Shown here one piece after another: positions 8,696 to 16,507 of a stretch of DNA of 64,000 nt. The notes beneath the pieces were generated by a model that worked only from the letters and a program-made list of their open reading frames with translations, had not been told where the DNA came from and did no database searches. Source of the stretch: Gaiellasilicea sp963745775 (lineage in GTDB: Bacteria; Actinomycetota; Thermoleophilia; Gaiellales; Gaiellaceae); contig CAVUYY010000012.1 of NCBI GenBank assembly GCA_963745775.1, positions 248,001 to 312,000 on the forward strand, written 5' to 3'. The position numbers and the translations under genes were made by a program. The first letter of the stretch is position 1, and each line of letters opens with the position of its first letter.

Positions 8696-9436
8696 GTGAA
8701 GCAGCTGCGCGGCTGGAACGCCGTCCTCGCACTCGCGCATACGCTCCAGGGCATCGCGATCCTGGCGCTCGCGAACGACACCACCATCCCGATCACGTGG
8801 AGCTTCATCGACGGGCCGCCGGCGAGTGGCGACGTGAGCACCGACACGCTCTACGATCTTCCGTTCGGCCCTGCGGTGGCCGCGTTCCTCTTCCTCGCCG
8901 CGATCGACCACGGCCTGATGGCGGCGCCGCGCGTGCACCGCTGGTACGAGCGCAACCTTGAGGCAGAGATGAATCCGGCCCGCTGGTGGGAGTACTCGCT
9001 CAGCGCCTCGCTGATGATCGTGCTGATAGCGATGCTGACGGGCATCCGCGACGTGACGGCGCTGATCGCGCTCTTCGGCGTCAACGTGGCGATGATCCTG
9101 TTCGGGCTGGTGATGGAGCGCTTCAACCGGCCCGGCCAGCCGGTCGACTGGCGGCCGTTCGTCTACGGCTCGATCGTCGGTGCCGCCCCCTGGCTGGCGA
9201 TCGCCGTCCAGCTCGGGCACGCCGAGTCGGAGGCGGACGTCCCGGGCTTCGTGATCGCCATCTTCGTCACGCTCTTCGTCCTCTTCTTCAGCTTCGCCGT
9301 CAACATGGCGCTGCAGTACCTGCGCGTCGGGCCGTGGCGCAGCTATCTCTTCGGAGAGCGCGTGTATCTCGTGCTCAGCCTGGTCGCAAAGAGCGCGCTC
9401 GCCTGGCAGGTGTTCGCCGGCGCCCTGGCCGGCTAG
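8696..9436 (+). CDS. Heliorhodopsin
   Basis: A 246-residue seven-helix membrane protein. The helix C motif WWEYSLSASLM carries the Glu expected as Schiff-base counterion, and helix G SLVAKSALAWQ carries the retinal-binding Lys. Other family blocks are AAIDHGLMAAPRVHRWYE, GVNVAMILFGLVMER and FSFAVNMALQYLRVGPW. Heliorhodopsins have an inverted topology compared with type-1 rhodopsins, and their physiological role is unsettled (light sensing or modulation of a partner protein). GTG start. No retinal-synthesis gene (carotenoid cleavage dioxygenase) is in the window, and the gene stands alone between two tmRNA 3'-end copies, which suggests horizontal gain. Confidence 0.9.
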   Translation: MKQLRGWNAVLALAHTLQGIAILALANDTTIPITWSFIDGPPASGDVSTDTLYDLPFGPAVAAFLFLAAIDHGLMAAPRVHRWYERNLEAEMNPARWWEYSLSASLMIVLIAMLTGIRDVTALIALFGVNVAMILFGLVMERFNRPGQPVDWRPFVYGSIVGAAPWLAIAVQLGHAESEADVPGFVIAIFVTLFVLFFSFAVNMALQYLRVGPWRSYLFGERVYLVLSLVAKSALAWQVFAGALAG

Positions 9437-9516
9437 CCGGACCCTCCAGCCGCAGCCCCGTTGGCCGATCGTGAGAACTGGGCCTCTCGCGCGACGTGCG
9501 GGCGGGAGGAACGTTT

Positions 9517-9551
9517 CGCGGGTTCGATTTCGGCCGCCTCCACTTTTGGCT
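9517..9551 (+). repeat. Putative attachment-site repeat, copy 2 (tmRNA 3'-end remnant)
   Basis: Imperfect copy of the ssrA T-arm and acceptor end, without the rest of tmRNA. Downstream similarity continues weakly (GGCT..CAAG...TTCT) for about 20 bases. Together with 8172-8205 it brackets the heliorhodopsin gene in a 1.3-kb segment. No integrase is seen on either side. Confidence 0.65.
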
Positions 9552-9654
9552 CAACCAAGCGGCTTCTAGAGCCGGTCGACAGTCGGCTATGGGCTCCTCT
9601 GAGCTCGGCAGACGCGCGGCCGGCCGTGTACCGCGTTTCGCGAGCCCGAATTCG

Positions 9655-10107
9655 TTACGTCCGGATCGGCGGACGTCCGGCCCGGTCAAGGTCAAAGACG
9701 GTGATCGGGATCCCGAACTCTCTGATCCGATCCAGCAGGCCGCGTTCTTGCCAGCCGGAGTGATCGCTACTGCGCAAGGCGATCAGGATGTGATTCGGAA
9801 GGAACTCACGGATCGCGTCGGCGAAAGCTGTGAACGGCGTGTCGTCGCCGGTTTGGCCGCCGATCTCTGCATCCGGCGCAAGCCTCTCTACTTGTCCGAG
9901 CACTGTCGACAAGCGCTCGTCGGCCTCATAGCGGGCCTGGTCGGTGTCGGACGCAAGCCACTGGAGCCTGCTGACCAGGACGGGCGTCATCACGAGCACC
10001 TCGGACGCACTCCTGATCAGCGTTCGCACAAGCTGCGGCAGCTCGTCCTCCGAAGCTGCTGCCTCGCCGGTTGCGATCAGCAGACGTGTGCCGCCGTCGG
10101 TCGCCAC
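9655..10107 (-). CDS. Universal-stress-protein-like hypothetical protein
   Basis: A 150-residue soluble protein. It begins with a beta-strand LLIATGEAAASEDELPQLVRTLI, has a middle VLVMTPVL and a late segment FLPNHILIALRSSDHSGWQERGLLDRIREFGIPITVFDL. This last segment resembles the second half of UspA folds, including the D-H-x-x-x-A-L-R portion. No canonical ATP-binding G-x2-G-x9-GS motif is obvious, so it is only USP-like. It is followed on the same strand, upstream in transcription, by an SDR gene. Substrate and role are unknown. Confidence 0.6.
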   Translation of the reverse strand: MATDGGTRLLIATGEAAASEDELPQLVRTLIRSASEVLVMTPVLVSRLQWLASDTDQARYEADERLSTVLGQVERLAPDAEIGGQTGDDTPFTAFADAIREFLPNHILIALRSSDHSGWQERGLLDRIREFGIPITVFDLDRAGRPPIRT

Positions 10108-10195
10108 GGCGGGATCATGCCAAGCACATGCCCGACCTCGCCGCGGGTCCGGACGAACGGCGGCGTGTGCGCGTACGGCCTGCCGATCCGGCGGA

Positions 10196-10948
10196 TCAGC
10201 GCGCGATGAATCCTCCGTCCACGTAGAGCTCGCATCCTGTTACGAACGAGGCATCGTCGCTAGCGAGGAACGCGACCGCGGCTGCAATCTCGTGCGGCTC
10301 GCCGAGGCGCCCCATCGGCGTCGACGCCGTCATCGCATCCCAGATCTCCGTCCCCTTTGCCTGATCCAGGATCGGGGTGCGGATGAAGCCGGGGTGCACG
10401 GAGTTGACGCGCACGCCCTCCATCGCCCAGTGGATGGCCACGTTCTTCGTGAGCGTGCGAACCGCGCCCTTCGCAGCGTGATAGGCAGGCGAAGTCCCGA
10501 ACCCGCCTGACGTTCCGAAGATCGAGCTGATGTTGATAACGGAGCCGTGGCCCGAGGCCTTTAGCGCCTGCGCGCACACCTTCATCCCGAGGAAGACACC
10601 GGTTTGGTCGATGGCGATCGTGCGCTCGTACTCCGCCATCGTTGTCTCCTCGATCGGCGCCAGGTCGCCCATGCCCGCGTTGTTGACGAGGATGTCGAGC
10701 CGGCCGTGATCCGCCAACACCTGCTTGACGACGGCCTGCCACTCGGACTCGCTCGTAACGTCGTGGTGCACGAAGCTCGCCTTGCCGCCACTGCTGGTGA
10801 TCTCGGCGGCCGACTCCTCGCCGAGGGCGTCTTGCACATCTGTAACGACCGCAACGGCACCCTCGTTGGCGAGTCTCGCCGCGGTCACACGACCGATCCC
10901 GCTGGCGGCTCCGGTGATCACCGCCACTCGTTCGTCCAGTCTCTTCAT
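10196..10948 (-). CDS. Short-chain dehydrogenase/reductase (classical SDR)
   Basis: A 250-residue Rossmann enzyme with cofactor motif TGAASGIG, NNAG at residues 88-91, catalytic Ser (NISSIFG) and the YxxxK pair (PAYHAAKGAV). A downstream PG motif (VHPGFIRTP) and a C-terminal CELYVDGGF are typical of NAD-dependent alcohol or ketone reductases. Asp in VTDVQDA after beta-2 favours NAD over NADP. Start is ATG preceded by a GGAG-like ribosome site. It is flanked by a USP-like gene and a truncated USP fragment. Substrate not predictable. Confidence 0.88.
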   Translation of the reverse strand: MKRLDERVAVITGAASGIGRVTAARLANEGAVAVVTDVQDALGEESAAEITSSGGKASFVHHDVTSESEWQAVVKQVLADHGRLDILVNNAGMGDLAPIEETTMAEYERTIAIDQTGVFLGMKVCAQALKASGHGSVINISSIFGTSGGFGTSPAYHAAKGAVRTLTKNVAIHWAMEGVRVNSVHPGFIRTPILDQAKGTEIWDAMTASTPMGRLGEPHEIAAAVAFLASDDASFVTGCELYVDGGFIAR

Positions 10949-10964
10949 CGAGTGCTCCTTTCGA

Positions 10965-11066
10965 GGAACCTGCCATTACGGATGCAGTGACTCGCATTGC
11001 CAGATCGGCAGCGAAGCGGGCGGCCCGTGCCGCCTCCTCGGAGCGATCCAAGCCGCAGAGGATCAT
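10965..11066 (-). pseudogene. Fragment of a universal stress protein (N-terminal remnant)
   Basis: The first 25 residues, MILCGLDRSEEAARAARFAADLA, match the beta-1/alpha-1 start of UspA domains (DGSE-type loop with Asp and Ser). Similarity then stops and the frame runs into the SDR start region. It looks like a truncated USP gene replaced by the SDR. An intact USP-like gene lies 0.85 kb away. Confidence 0.4.
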
Positions 11067-11133
11067 TCGGTTGTCGAGCGACTCCGTGGTTTCACGCGAC
11101 GAGTATTACGTGCTCCGCATCGAAGCGACTTGC

Positions 11134-11703
11134 CTACTCCGGGCGTGGTATGACCGTAAGCACTCGAACGATGTAGGTGCGGAACTCGGTCATGTAGTTG
11201 CTCAGGAAGTCCCTCGTGGACTCGTTTGTGACGTCACCGTCTTCGGTGAAGACGTCAGGCGAGTACTGGATGTATGCCTCCGGGGTTGTCATTTGGCGGG
11301 CGTTGCAGAAGCTCAGCACGCCTCGCAGGCTCTGCTGGGCCATCGCCGTGCCGATCTGGCCGATCGACGCGCCGATCACCGCGGCCGGCATGTTGTCGAA
11401 GGAGTTTTGACCCCAGGGCCGGGATGCCCAGTCAATGGCGTTCTTGAGCGCCCCGGGGATCGAGCGGTTGTACTCGGGGCTCACGAACAGGATCGCATCG
11501 CACGCTGAGATCGCCTCCTTCAGCGCTCTCGCCTCTGGCGGGAAGGCCGGGTCATAGTCGGGGCTGTACAGGGGCAGGTTGCCGATCTGAAGCTCGGTGA
11601 ACTCGAGATCTTTCGGGGCGAGCCGAATCAAGGCCTTCGAGAGGATGCGGTTGATGGACGTGGACGACAGGCTTCCGACGAAGTAGCCGACGTTGTATGG
11701 CAT
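11134..11703 (-). CDS. NADPH-dependent FMN reductase / quinone reductase (flavodoxin-like)
   Basis: A 189-residue protein of the NADPH-dependent FMN reductase family. It has the phosphate-binding loop GSLSSTSINR, the SPEYNRSIPGALKNAIDWASRP block that contacts FMN, and IGASIGQIGTAMAQQSLR. Relatives reduce flavins, quinones, chromate or azo dyes and often act against oxidative stress. ATG chosen at MPYNVGYF because the upstream extension has no similarity. Divergence from the neighbours and the absence of an operon make a specific role unclear. Confidence 0.88.
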   Translation of the reverse strand: MPYNVGYFVGSLSSTSINRILSKALIRLAPKDLEFTELQIGNLPLYSPDYDPAFPPEARALKEAISACDAILFVSPEYNRSIPGALKNAIDWASRPWGQNSFDNMPAAVIGASIGQIGTAMAQQSLRGVLSFCNARQMTTPEAYIQYSPDVFTEDGDVTNESTRDFLSNYMTEFRTYIVRVLTVIPRPE

Positions 11704-11860
11704 GACACCATCGTCACCGCGACCTCCCAACGGCGAACCTCTGCAGAGACCTCGTCCGTGCGTCGGCGGCTGTCAGCCAGCGGGTCGCGGGGCGAGCAGG
11801 GTTGCGTCGAAGAATGCAATCGCTCGCACATCGCTCATGGGTCTGACCGGCACGGCCAGA

Positions 11861-12454
11861 TCATCGTCGATCGCAGCCGACGCCCAAGCTTGTAGCAGAA
11901 TTGGCGAAACGCCTGGGCGCCAGGTCCCGCGGAAGCAGCGAGTAGACCAGAGCATCGGCGCGGGTGCCGTCCTTGCGACCATCGTAGGCGCGCAAAACGC
12001 CCTCCCGTGTGAAGCCGGCCCTCTCTGCAACACGCTGAGACGCGACGTTCTCTGGATCGGTATGAAGCTGCAGGCGGCCGAGTCGCATCTCTGTCAGCGC
12101 CCACGACGCCATGAGCCGGAGGGCTCGCGTGGCGCGGCCCCTTCCTCGGGCGTCTTCCAGAAGCCAATAGCCAACTGAACCGCGACCGTCGTCATCTCGT
12201 TCGACGAAGACTTGGCCGAGGCATGGAGCGGGCCGAGTCGCGTCGCAGATGGCGAACGAAGCACCTGTTCCCTCTGCCCACGCTTCACGTTTCGCCGCCA
12301 GGTAGTCGGCAGAACTGCGCGCGTGCAGGTCAAACCAGCTCAGAATCTCGGCGTCACGCGCGGCTCGCTCGAGTGCGCCTAGATCGCTCTCGTCCAGAGT
12401 ACGGAGGATGATGACCCCGTCCGAGAGCGGCGGATCAGGCGGTACGAGACTCAC
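11861..12454 (-). CDS. GNAT acetyltransferase, RimJ/RimL-like
   Basis: A 197-residue single-domain GNAT. Motifs are an N-terminal GVIILRTLDESDLGAL, GQVFVERDDDGRGSVGYWLLEDARGRGRATRALRLM (acetyl-CoA pyrophosphate loop) and the C-terminal block DPENVASQRVAERAGFTREGVLR, characteristic of RimJ/RimL or antibiotic-modifying GNATs. It begins inside the 3' end of the upstream TOPRIM gene (20-base overlap), suggesting coupling. Substrate unknown; N-terminal acetylation of a protein or a small molecule are both possible. Confidence 0.85.
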   Translation of the reverse strand: MSLVPPDPPLSDGVIILRTLDESDLGALERAARDAEILSWFDLHARSSADYLAAKREAWAEGTGASFAICDATRPAPCLGQVFVERDDDGRGSVGYWLLEDARGRGRATRALRLMASWALTEMRLGRLQLHTDPENVASQRVAERAGFTREGVLRAYDGRKDGTRADALVYSLLPRDLAPRRFANSATSLGVGCDRR

Positions 12455-13106
12455 GTCGTCGAAACGCTACCGCGCGGCGCGTTTCGAACCCGCCTCCATC
12501 AGCCTCATCGCCCAGATCGTCCCAGCGACGCTTCAAGTCTCTGAGCTTGAAACATGGGAAAGGACCGCTTCGAGCGGCCGCGGTACCTGGGCCGAGATCC
12601 AGCGCCTCGACAAGCAACCGCGCGTAGCGGATCTTGCGGCCGCTGCCGCTGCCGAAGAAGCGACGAAGCTGCTCCTCGGTGTGTCGCCCGCGCCACGGAG
12701 GCTGCCTCTGCAGGCTCCGGAAGGCGCCGAGGTCGCCCTGGGCTTCGACGACGCCTTCGACCGAGGTGACGCCAAGCGCGCGGATCAGCTCTTCCTCGAG
12801 ATCCGCGACGCACACGTAGAAGCCCAGCCGCTCCAGCTCCGCGCGATCGAGGTCGGCGCCAAGGCCTGCCCGCTCGAGCCCGCGTCGGAAGTCCCGCTCC
12901 TCGCCGGCGTCGTAGAGGCCGGCCAGCCTGAGGTCGAGACCCTTCGGGCCGAACCGATCCAGGAACTTGCCGATGGCCTGAGCGCCGCCGATCGAGACGA
13001 TCGAGACGCCCTCGGCGTCGAGATCCCGGCCCTGCCGCTTTGCGAGCGCCTCGAGCGCAGCCTGGTCGCTGAGCCCTTCGACCAGCACGACCGCGTTGGC
13101 GGTCAC
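12435..13106 (-). CDS. TOPRIM-domain protein (OLD-family nuclease-like)
   Basis: About 223 residues from a GTG start, chosen because it follows the VOC gene stop by five bases. A TOPRIM-like core is visible: ANAVVLVEGLSDQAALEAL carries the conserved Glu, VSIVSIGGAQAIGKFLDRFG follows, and LAGLYDAGEE stands in the position of the metal-binding Asp motif. The later region is helical with no ATPase domain, so it is a stand-alone TOPRIM protein related to the nuclease half of OLD proteins. Such proteins occur in phage defence and repair, but no partner ATPase is seen here. Confidence 0.7.
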   Translation of the reverse strand: MTANAVVLVEGLSDQAALEALAKRQGRDLDAEGVSIVSIGGAQAIGKFLDRFGPKGLDLRLAGLYDAGEERDFRRGLERAGLGADLDRAELERLGFYVCVADLEEELIRALGVTSVEGVVEAQGDLGAFRSLQRQPPWRGRHTEEQLRRFFGSGSGRKIRYARLLVEALDLGPGTAAARSGPFPCFKLRDLKRRWDDLGDEADGGGFETRRAVAFRRRESRTA

Positions 13107-13110
13107 GACG

Positions 13111-13482
13111 TCAGTTGCGAGCCGGGAGCTGCTGAACCGCCCAGCTGTTGCCGTCCGGATCGCTGAAGAAGACGAACGAGCCCCAGTCGTAGTGCTGGAC
13201 ATCGCTGACCTCGACGCCGCGCTCGAAGAGCTCCGCTCGCGCCGCTTCGACGTCCGCGACGACGAGCTGCAGGCCCTGGACCGACCCTGGCGCCATGCTT
13301 CCGAGCCCGATGCCGAAAGCGATCGAGCAGGCCGAACCTGGAGGCGTCAGCTGGACGAAGCGGAGCTCGTCGGAGACCTGGTGGTCGTGATCCTCCGTGA
13401 AGCCGGCCTTCTCGGTGTAGAAGGCTTTCGCCCGATCCACGTCAGAGACAGGAACCTGCACCAGTTCGAGCTTCCAGTCCAC
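13111..13482 (-). CDS. Glyoxalase/bleomycin-resistance (VOC) superfamily protein
   Basis: A 123-residue single VOC unit: LVQVPVSDVDRAKAFYTEKAGF at the start, VQLTPPGSACSIAFG in the middle and FVFFSDPDGNSWAVQQ at the end, the paired beta-alpha-beta-beta-beta modules. Metal-ligand positions are only partly present, so it may bind rather than isomerise. Likely cotranscribed with the TOPRIM and acetyltransferase genes. Confidence 0.85.
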   Translation of the reverse strand: MDWKLELVQVPVSDVDRAKAFYTEKAGFTEDHDHQVSDELRFVQLTPPGSACSIAFGIGLGSMAPGSVQGLQLVVADVEAARAELFERGVEVSDVQHYDWGSFVFFSDPDGNSWAVQQLPARN

Positions 13483-13509
13483 GAGACGCGCAATTCTATC
13501 GTCGCCCGC

Positions 13510-14176
13510 TCAGGGAGCCGCAGCAAGCCCCGTGAACTCCGGCGAGTCGAACGCCTCCAGCGGGACGTCGACCTCCCCCTTCGGCGGCTGATAGATCGTC
13601 ACCGTGACGTAGTACTTGCCGGTCGTCTCGGGAGCCGGCGCCCAGACGAACCACGTCCGGCCCTCGTTGTTCGTCGAGGGCTTGATCGTGACCGCCTGAT
13701 CCTCGTCCACGACGTCGTTCGTGGCCGCGTCGTTCAGCTCCCAGCGCAACGGGAGCTGCTTCCCCTTGAACCCCTCGATCTTGGTCTGGAACTCGATCAT
13801 CACGCCGCGGCGGGCGAGGAACTCGGGAGTGAGCTCGCCCGGGGGCAGCTTGAGCCGCTGCAGATAGCGGCCGAAGCTGACCGGCTGGCGGACGCGGACG
13901 TCGGAGACCTGCACGGTGCCGATGTCTTCCGCGGCCTCCGGCCGGAGGGCTGGGAACACGAGGAACACGAGCCCAAGCACACCTGCGATCAGGCCGACGA
14001 TCGCACTGAGCTCCCCGACTGTCGGGAGCCGGAAGTGCGGCCCTGAATCTGTCGCGCCATCGCTCTCGTCCACGACGAGCTCCTCCGCGGCCATCGTCCG
14101 CGGCGTCGGCCGCAGCGGTGCGCGCGCGTCGCTTCCGCGGTGGCTTCCGCGGCTTCTCCGGAGTGCTCTCGCTCAT
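13510..14176 (-). CDS. Membrane-anchored hypothetical protein (one frame break)
   Basis: The ATG overlaps the stop of the upstream secreted-repeat gene (ATGA). The first 30 residues are basic and Pro/Arg-rich (MSESTPEKPRKPPRKRR). A +1 shift near 14100 then leads to EELVVDESDG, one membrane helix (LSAIVGLIAGVLGLVFLVFPAL) and an outside beta-rich domain of about 130 residues (SFGRYLQRLKLPPGELTPEF...YYVTVTIYQPP). I recognise no family. An in-frame start at 14094 would avoid the shift but lose the coupled start. The pairing suggests a joint cell-surface role with the upstream gene. Confidence 0.65.
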
Positions 14177-15657
14177 CGACCCCGCCGCACGAGCACGTTG
14201 CGGCTGGGGAGGGTGAGCGTCCCACCGTCCGGGTTGGTGAGCGCGATCGTCAGCCTGTAGACCCCGGCCGGCGAGCCCGCCGGTAAGCGCAGGCCGAGGG
14301 AATTCGTCCCCGGTCGCACGCGTGGTCTTGTCGTCACGACCGATCTGCCGTTGCGCAGGAGCCTTAGGCGCGCGGCCGTCGGCCGGTTCACGCGGAGCTT
14401 CACGACGACGGTGCGATTGCGGCCCGCGTAAGTGACGCCGACCCCCGCGACGCGCGCCGCCAACGCACAAGGCCGCGTTGTCGCCGTCAGGGTCGCCTTC
14501 GGCGAGCGATTGCCGCCCGGATCGACGGCGTCGACCGCGATGTTGTAGCCGCGGCCGCACGTCAGGTTCGCGAACGCGAACTCGGTCGTTGTCGTGTCGG
14601 CTGCCGCGGTGTCGTTGAGATAGACGCGGTAGCCGGCGACGCTGGTGGTGTCGGTCGACGCCCCCCAGCCGACCGTGATCGCTGTTCGCGTCGTGCTCCG
14701 GACCGCGAGGTTCGCGGGTGTCGTGGGCGGTGACGCGTCGCGGACGAACTGCGCCTTGATCGACGTGATCGGGCCGACGGGGAATCTGCACGTCGTCTGC
14801 GTCCTCGCGCAGACGCCGTTCCAGCCGTCGAAGAGCGAGCCGTTGTCGGGTCTCGCCGTCAGGGAGATCGTCTGGCCGTAGTCGTACTTCGCAGTGCACT
14901 GCCCGCCACAGTCGAGCTTCGAGGCGGTGACCTGGCCGCCTCCGTTCCCCGTCTTGGTCAGTCGGAACTGCACCTGGATCGTGGTCGGGAGCTGCGGCGG
15001 ATCGTCGTCGTCGAAGATCGCGCCCACCCACGTCGGCTGATCGGTGACGACGATCGTGCACGTCGGCGCGTTCGTCGGCTCGCAGCCGGGATTCCAGCCC
15101 TTGAACGTGTGGCCCGCAGCCGGAGTCGCGGTCAACCTGACCTCGCTGCGCGGTGCAAGCTCGAAGCAGGCATCCGCACCGCTTTGGTTGCACGTGCTGG
15201 CGGATCGATCGATCGTGACGGTGCCGCCGTCCCCATTGCCGGAATATCTCACGGCCAGCCGCAGGGGACTGAAGAGGGCGACGATCGTCGTCACCCCGGC
15301 CTCGAGTGTCACCGTGCAGGAGCCGGTGCCCGGACAGTCCGGCGTGCTCCAGCCGACGAAGGTCCTGCCCGCATCGGGCCTTGCGCTCAGGGTGACGGAC
15401 GTGCCCTGCTCGTAGCCCCAGCGGCACGAATCGTCGTCGTCGTTCTGGTCGCACGGCTCCGTAACTCGGGCGTTGCCGTCGTCGAGGTCGACGCCGGCCG
15501 GGGATGCCGAGACGCTACCCGGGCCGCGCGGCGCGACCTGCAGCTCGACGATCGCGGAGGTGCGCTGGGACGCCGCTGCGGCGAGCGCCACGACGACGAG
15601 GGCCGCCAGGGCCGTTCCGATCGACGCCGCAGTAACGTTCCTCGGAATCCAGGGCAT
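14173..15657 (-). CDS. Secreted protein with InlB B-type repeats and a fibronectin type III domain
   Basis: A 494-residue protein with an N-terminal signal or anchor helix (IGTALAALVVVALAAAASQ). Three tandem divergent B-repeat modules follow, each with a V-x-L-x-A-x-P-x-x-G-x-x-F-x-G-W core (FVGWS, FKGWN, FDGWN) and paired Cys. Then come a fibronectin III domain (PTTPANLAVRSTTRTAITVGW) and a beta-rich C-terminal domain (VVVKLRVNRPTAARLRLLRNG). Such architectures are adhesive or matrix-binding surface proteins. The coupled downstream gene is a membrane-anchored protein. Confidence 0.8.
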   Translation of the reverse strand: MPWIPRNVTAASIGTALAALVVVALAAAASQRTSAIVELQVAPRGPGSVSASPAGVDLDDGNARVTEPCDQNDDDDSCRWGYEQGTSVTLSARPDAGRTFVGWSTPDCPGTGSCTVTLEAGVTTIVALFSPLRLAVRYSGNGDGGTVTIDRSASTCNQSGADACFELAPRSEVRLTATPAAGHTFKGWNPGCEPTNAPTCTIVVTDQPTWVGAIFDDDDPPQLPTTIQVQFRLTKTGNGGGQVTASKLDCGGQCTAKYDYGQTISLTARPDNGSLFDGWNGVCARTQTTCRFPVGPITSIKAQFVRDASPPTTPANLAVRSTTRTAITVGWGASTDTTSVAGYRVYLNDTAAADTTTTEFAFANLTCGRGYNIAVDAVDPGGNRSPKATLTATTRPCALAARVAGVGVTYAGRNRTVVVKLRVNRPTAARLRLLRNGRSVVTTRPRVRPGTNSLGLRLPAGSPAGVYRLTIALTNPDGGTLTLPSRNVLVRRGR

Positions 15658-15736
15658 TTCCCCCTCTTCGTGCTCCCGCTGACTGTGGCAGCGGCGCGCG
15701 CGAAAGTCAAAGAAGCGCCCTCAGTAGACTGGGATC

Positions 15737-16396
15737 GTGCTGGACCGAGATGCGAGCCGTCGTCGTCGCGCGATCTTCGCGGCGCTCGCGCTCCTCTCGC
15801 TCTTCTCCGTAGCGCTCGTGCTCGCGCGCTACGCGTACGTCGGGGAAGCGCGGTTCGGCGGCCTGATCTGGAACCTCTTCCTCGCCTGGATTCCCTTCGG
15901 GCTCGCGATCCTCGTCTACGACCGTCATCGCGCCGGCGCGCGCGCGAGCTCGCTGCTGGCCCTCGGCGCGCTGTGGCTCCTCTTCCTGCCGAATGCGCCG
16001 TACATCGTCACCGACTTCAAGCACCTCGAACCGACCGGGCGAGTGCCGCTCTGGTTCGACGTGGTCGTGATCGCGGCGCCCGCCTGGACGGGCATGCTCC
16101 TCGGCTTCCTCTCGCTCTATCTCGTGCAGGCTGTCGTTCGCCAACTGGCCGGTCGGAGCGCCGGCTGGTTCGTGGCGATCGCAGCGCTCGGCCTCTCGAG
16201 CTTCGGCGTCTACCTCGGCCGCGTGCTGCGCTGGAACAGCTGGGACGTGCTCACCGATCCGAGCTTGCTCGCCCAGCTCGACGGCGTCCTCGTCGAGCCT
16301 CGGGCGATCGCGATGACGATCCTCCTCTCCGGCTTCCTCACGCTCAGCTATCTCGTGCTCTACGCGTTGATGCGGCTCGACCTGCAAGACCGCTGA
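15737..16396 (+). CDS. DUF1361 membrane protein
   Basis: A 219-residue multi-pass protein, about six helices. The DUF1361 hallmarks are NLFLAWIPFGLA, LWLLFLPNAPYIVTDFKHL and LRWNSWDVLTDP. Its function is unknown. GTG start; it lies alone, divergent from the secreted repeat protein. Confidence 0.85.
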   Translation: MLDRDASRRRRAIFAALALLSLFSVALVLARYAYVGEARFGGLIWNLFLAWIPFGLAILVYDRHRAGARASSLLALGALWLLFLPNAPYIVTDFKHLEPTGRVPLWFDVVVIAAPAWTGMLLGFLSLYLVQAVVRQLAGRSAGWFVAIAALGLSSFGVYLGRVLRWNSWDVLTDPSLLAQLDGVLVEPRAIAMTILLSGFLTLSYLVLYALMRLDLQDR

Positions 16397-16507
16397 CCGC
16401 AGCGCGAGCCGCATGAGCGGCAGATGAGCCTCCGGTGAGCATCGTGCTCGACGATCGTGCAACCGGCGCGCATGCCCGCGCGACGGTTGTGTGAAAGGAG
16501 ACATCCG

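Noticed and set aside
12484..12500. Third tmRNA-end-like sequence (TTTCGAACCCGCCTCCA)
   Set aside because: Only a short match with a gap, located inside the 3' part of the TOPRIM gene; likely chance in GC-rich sequence.
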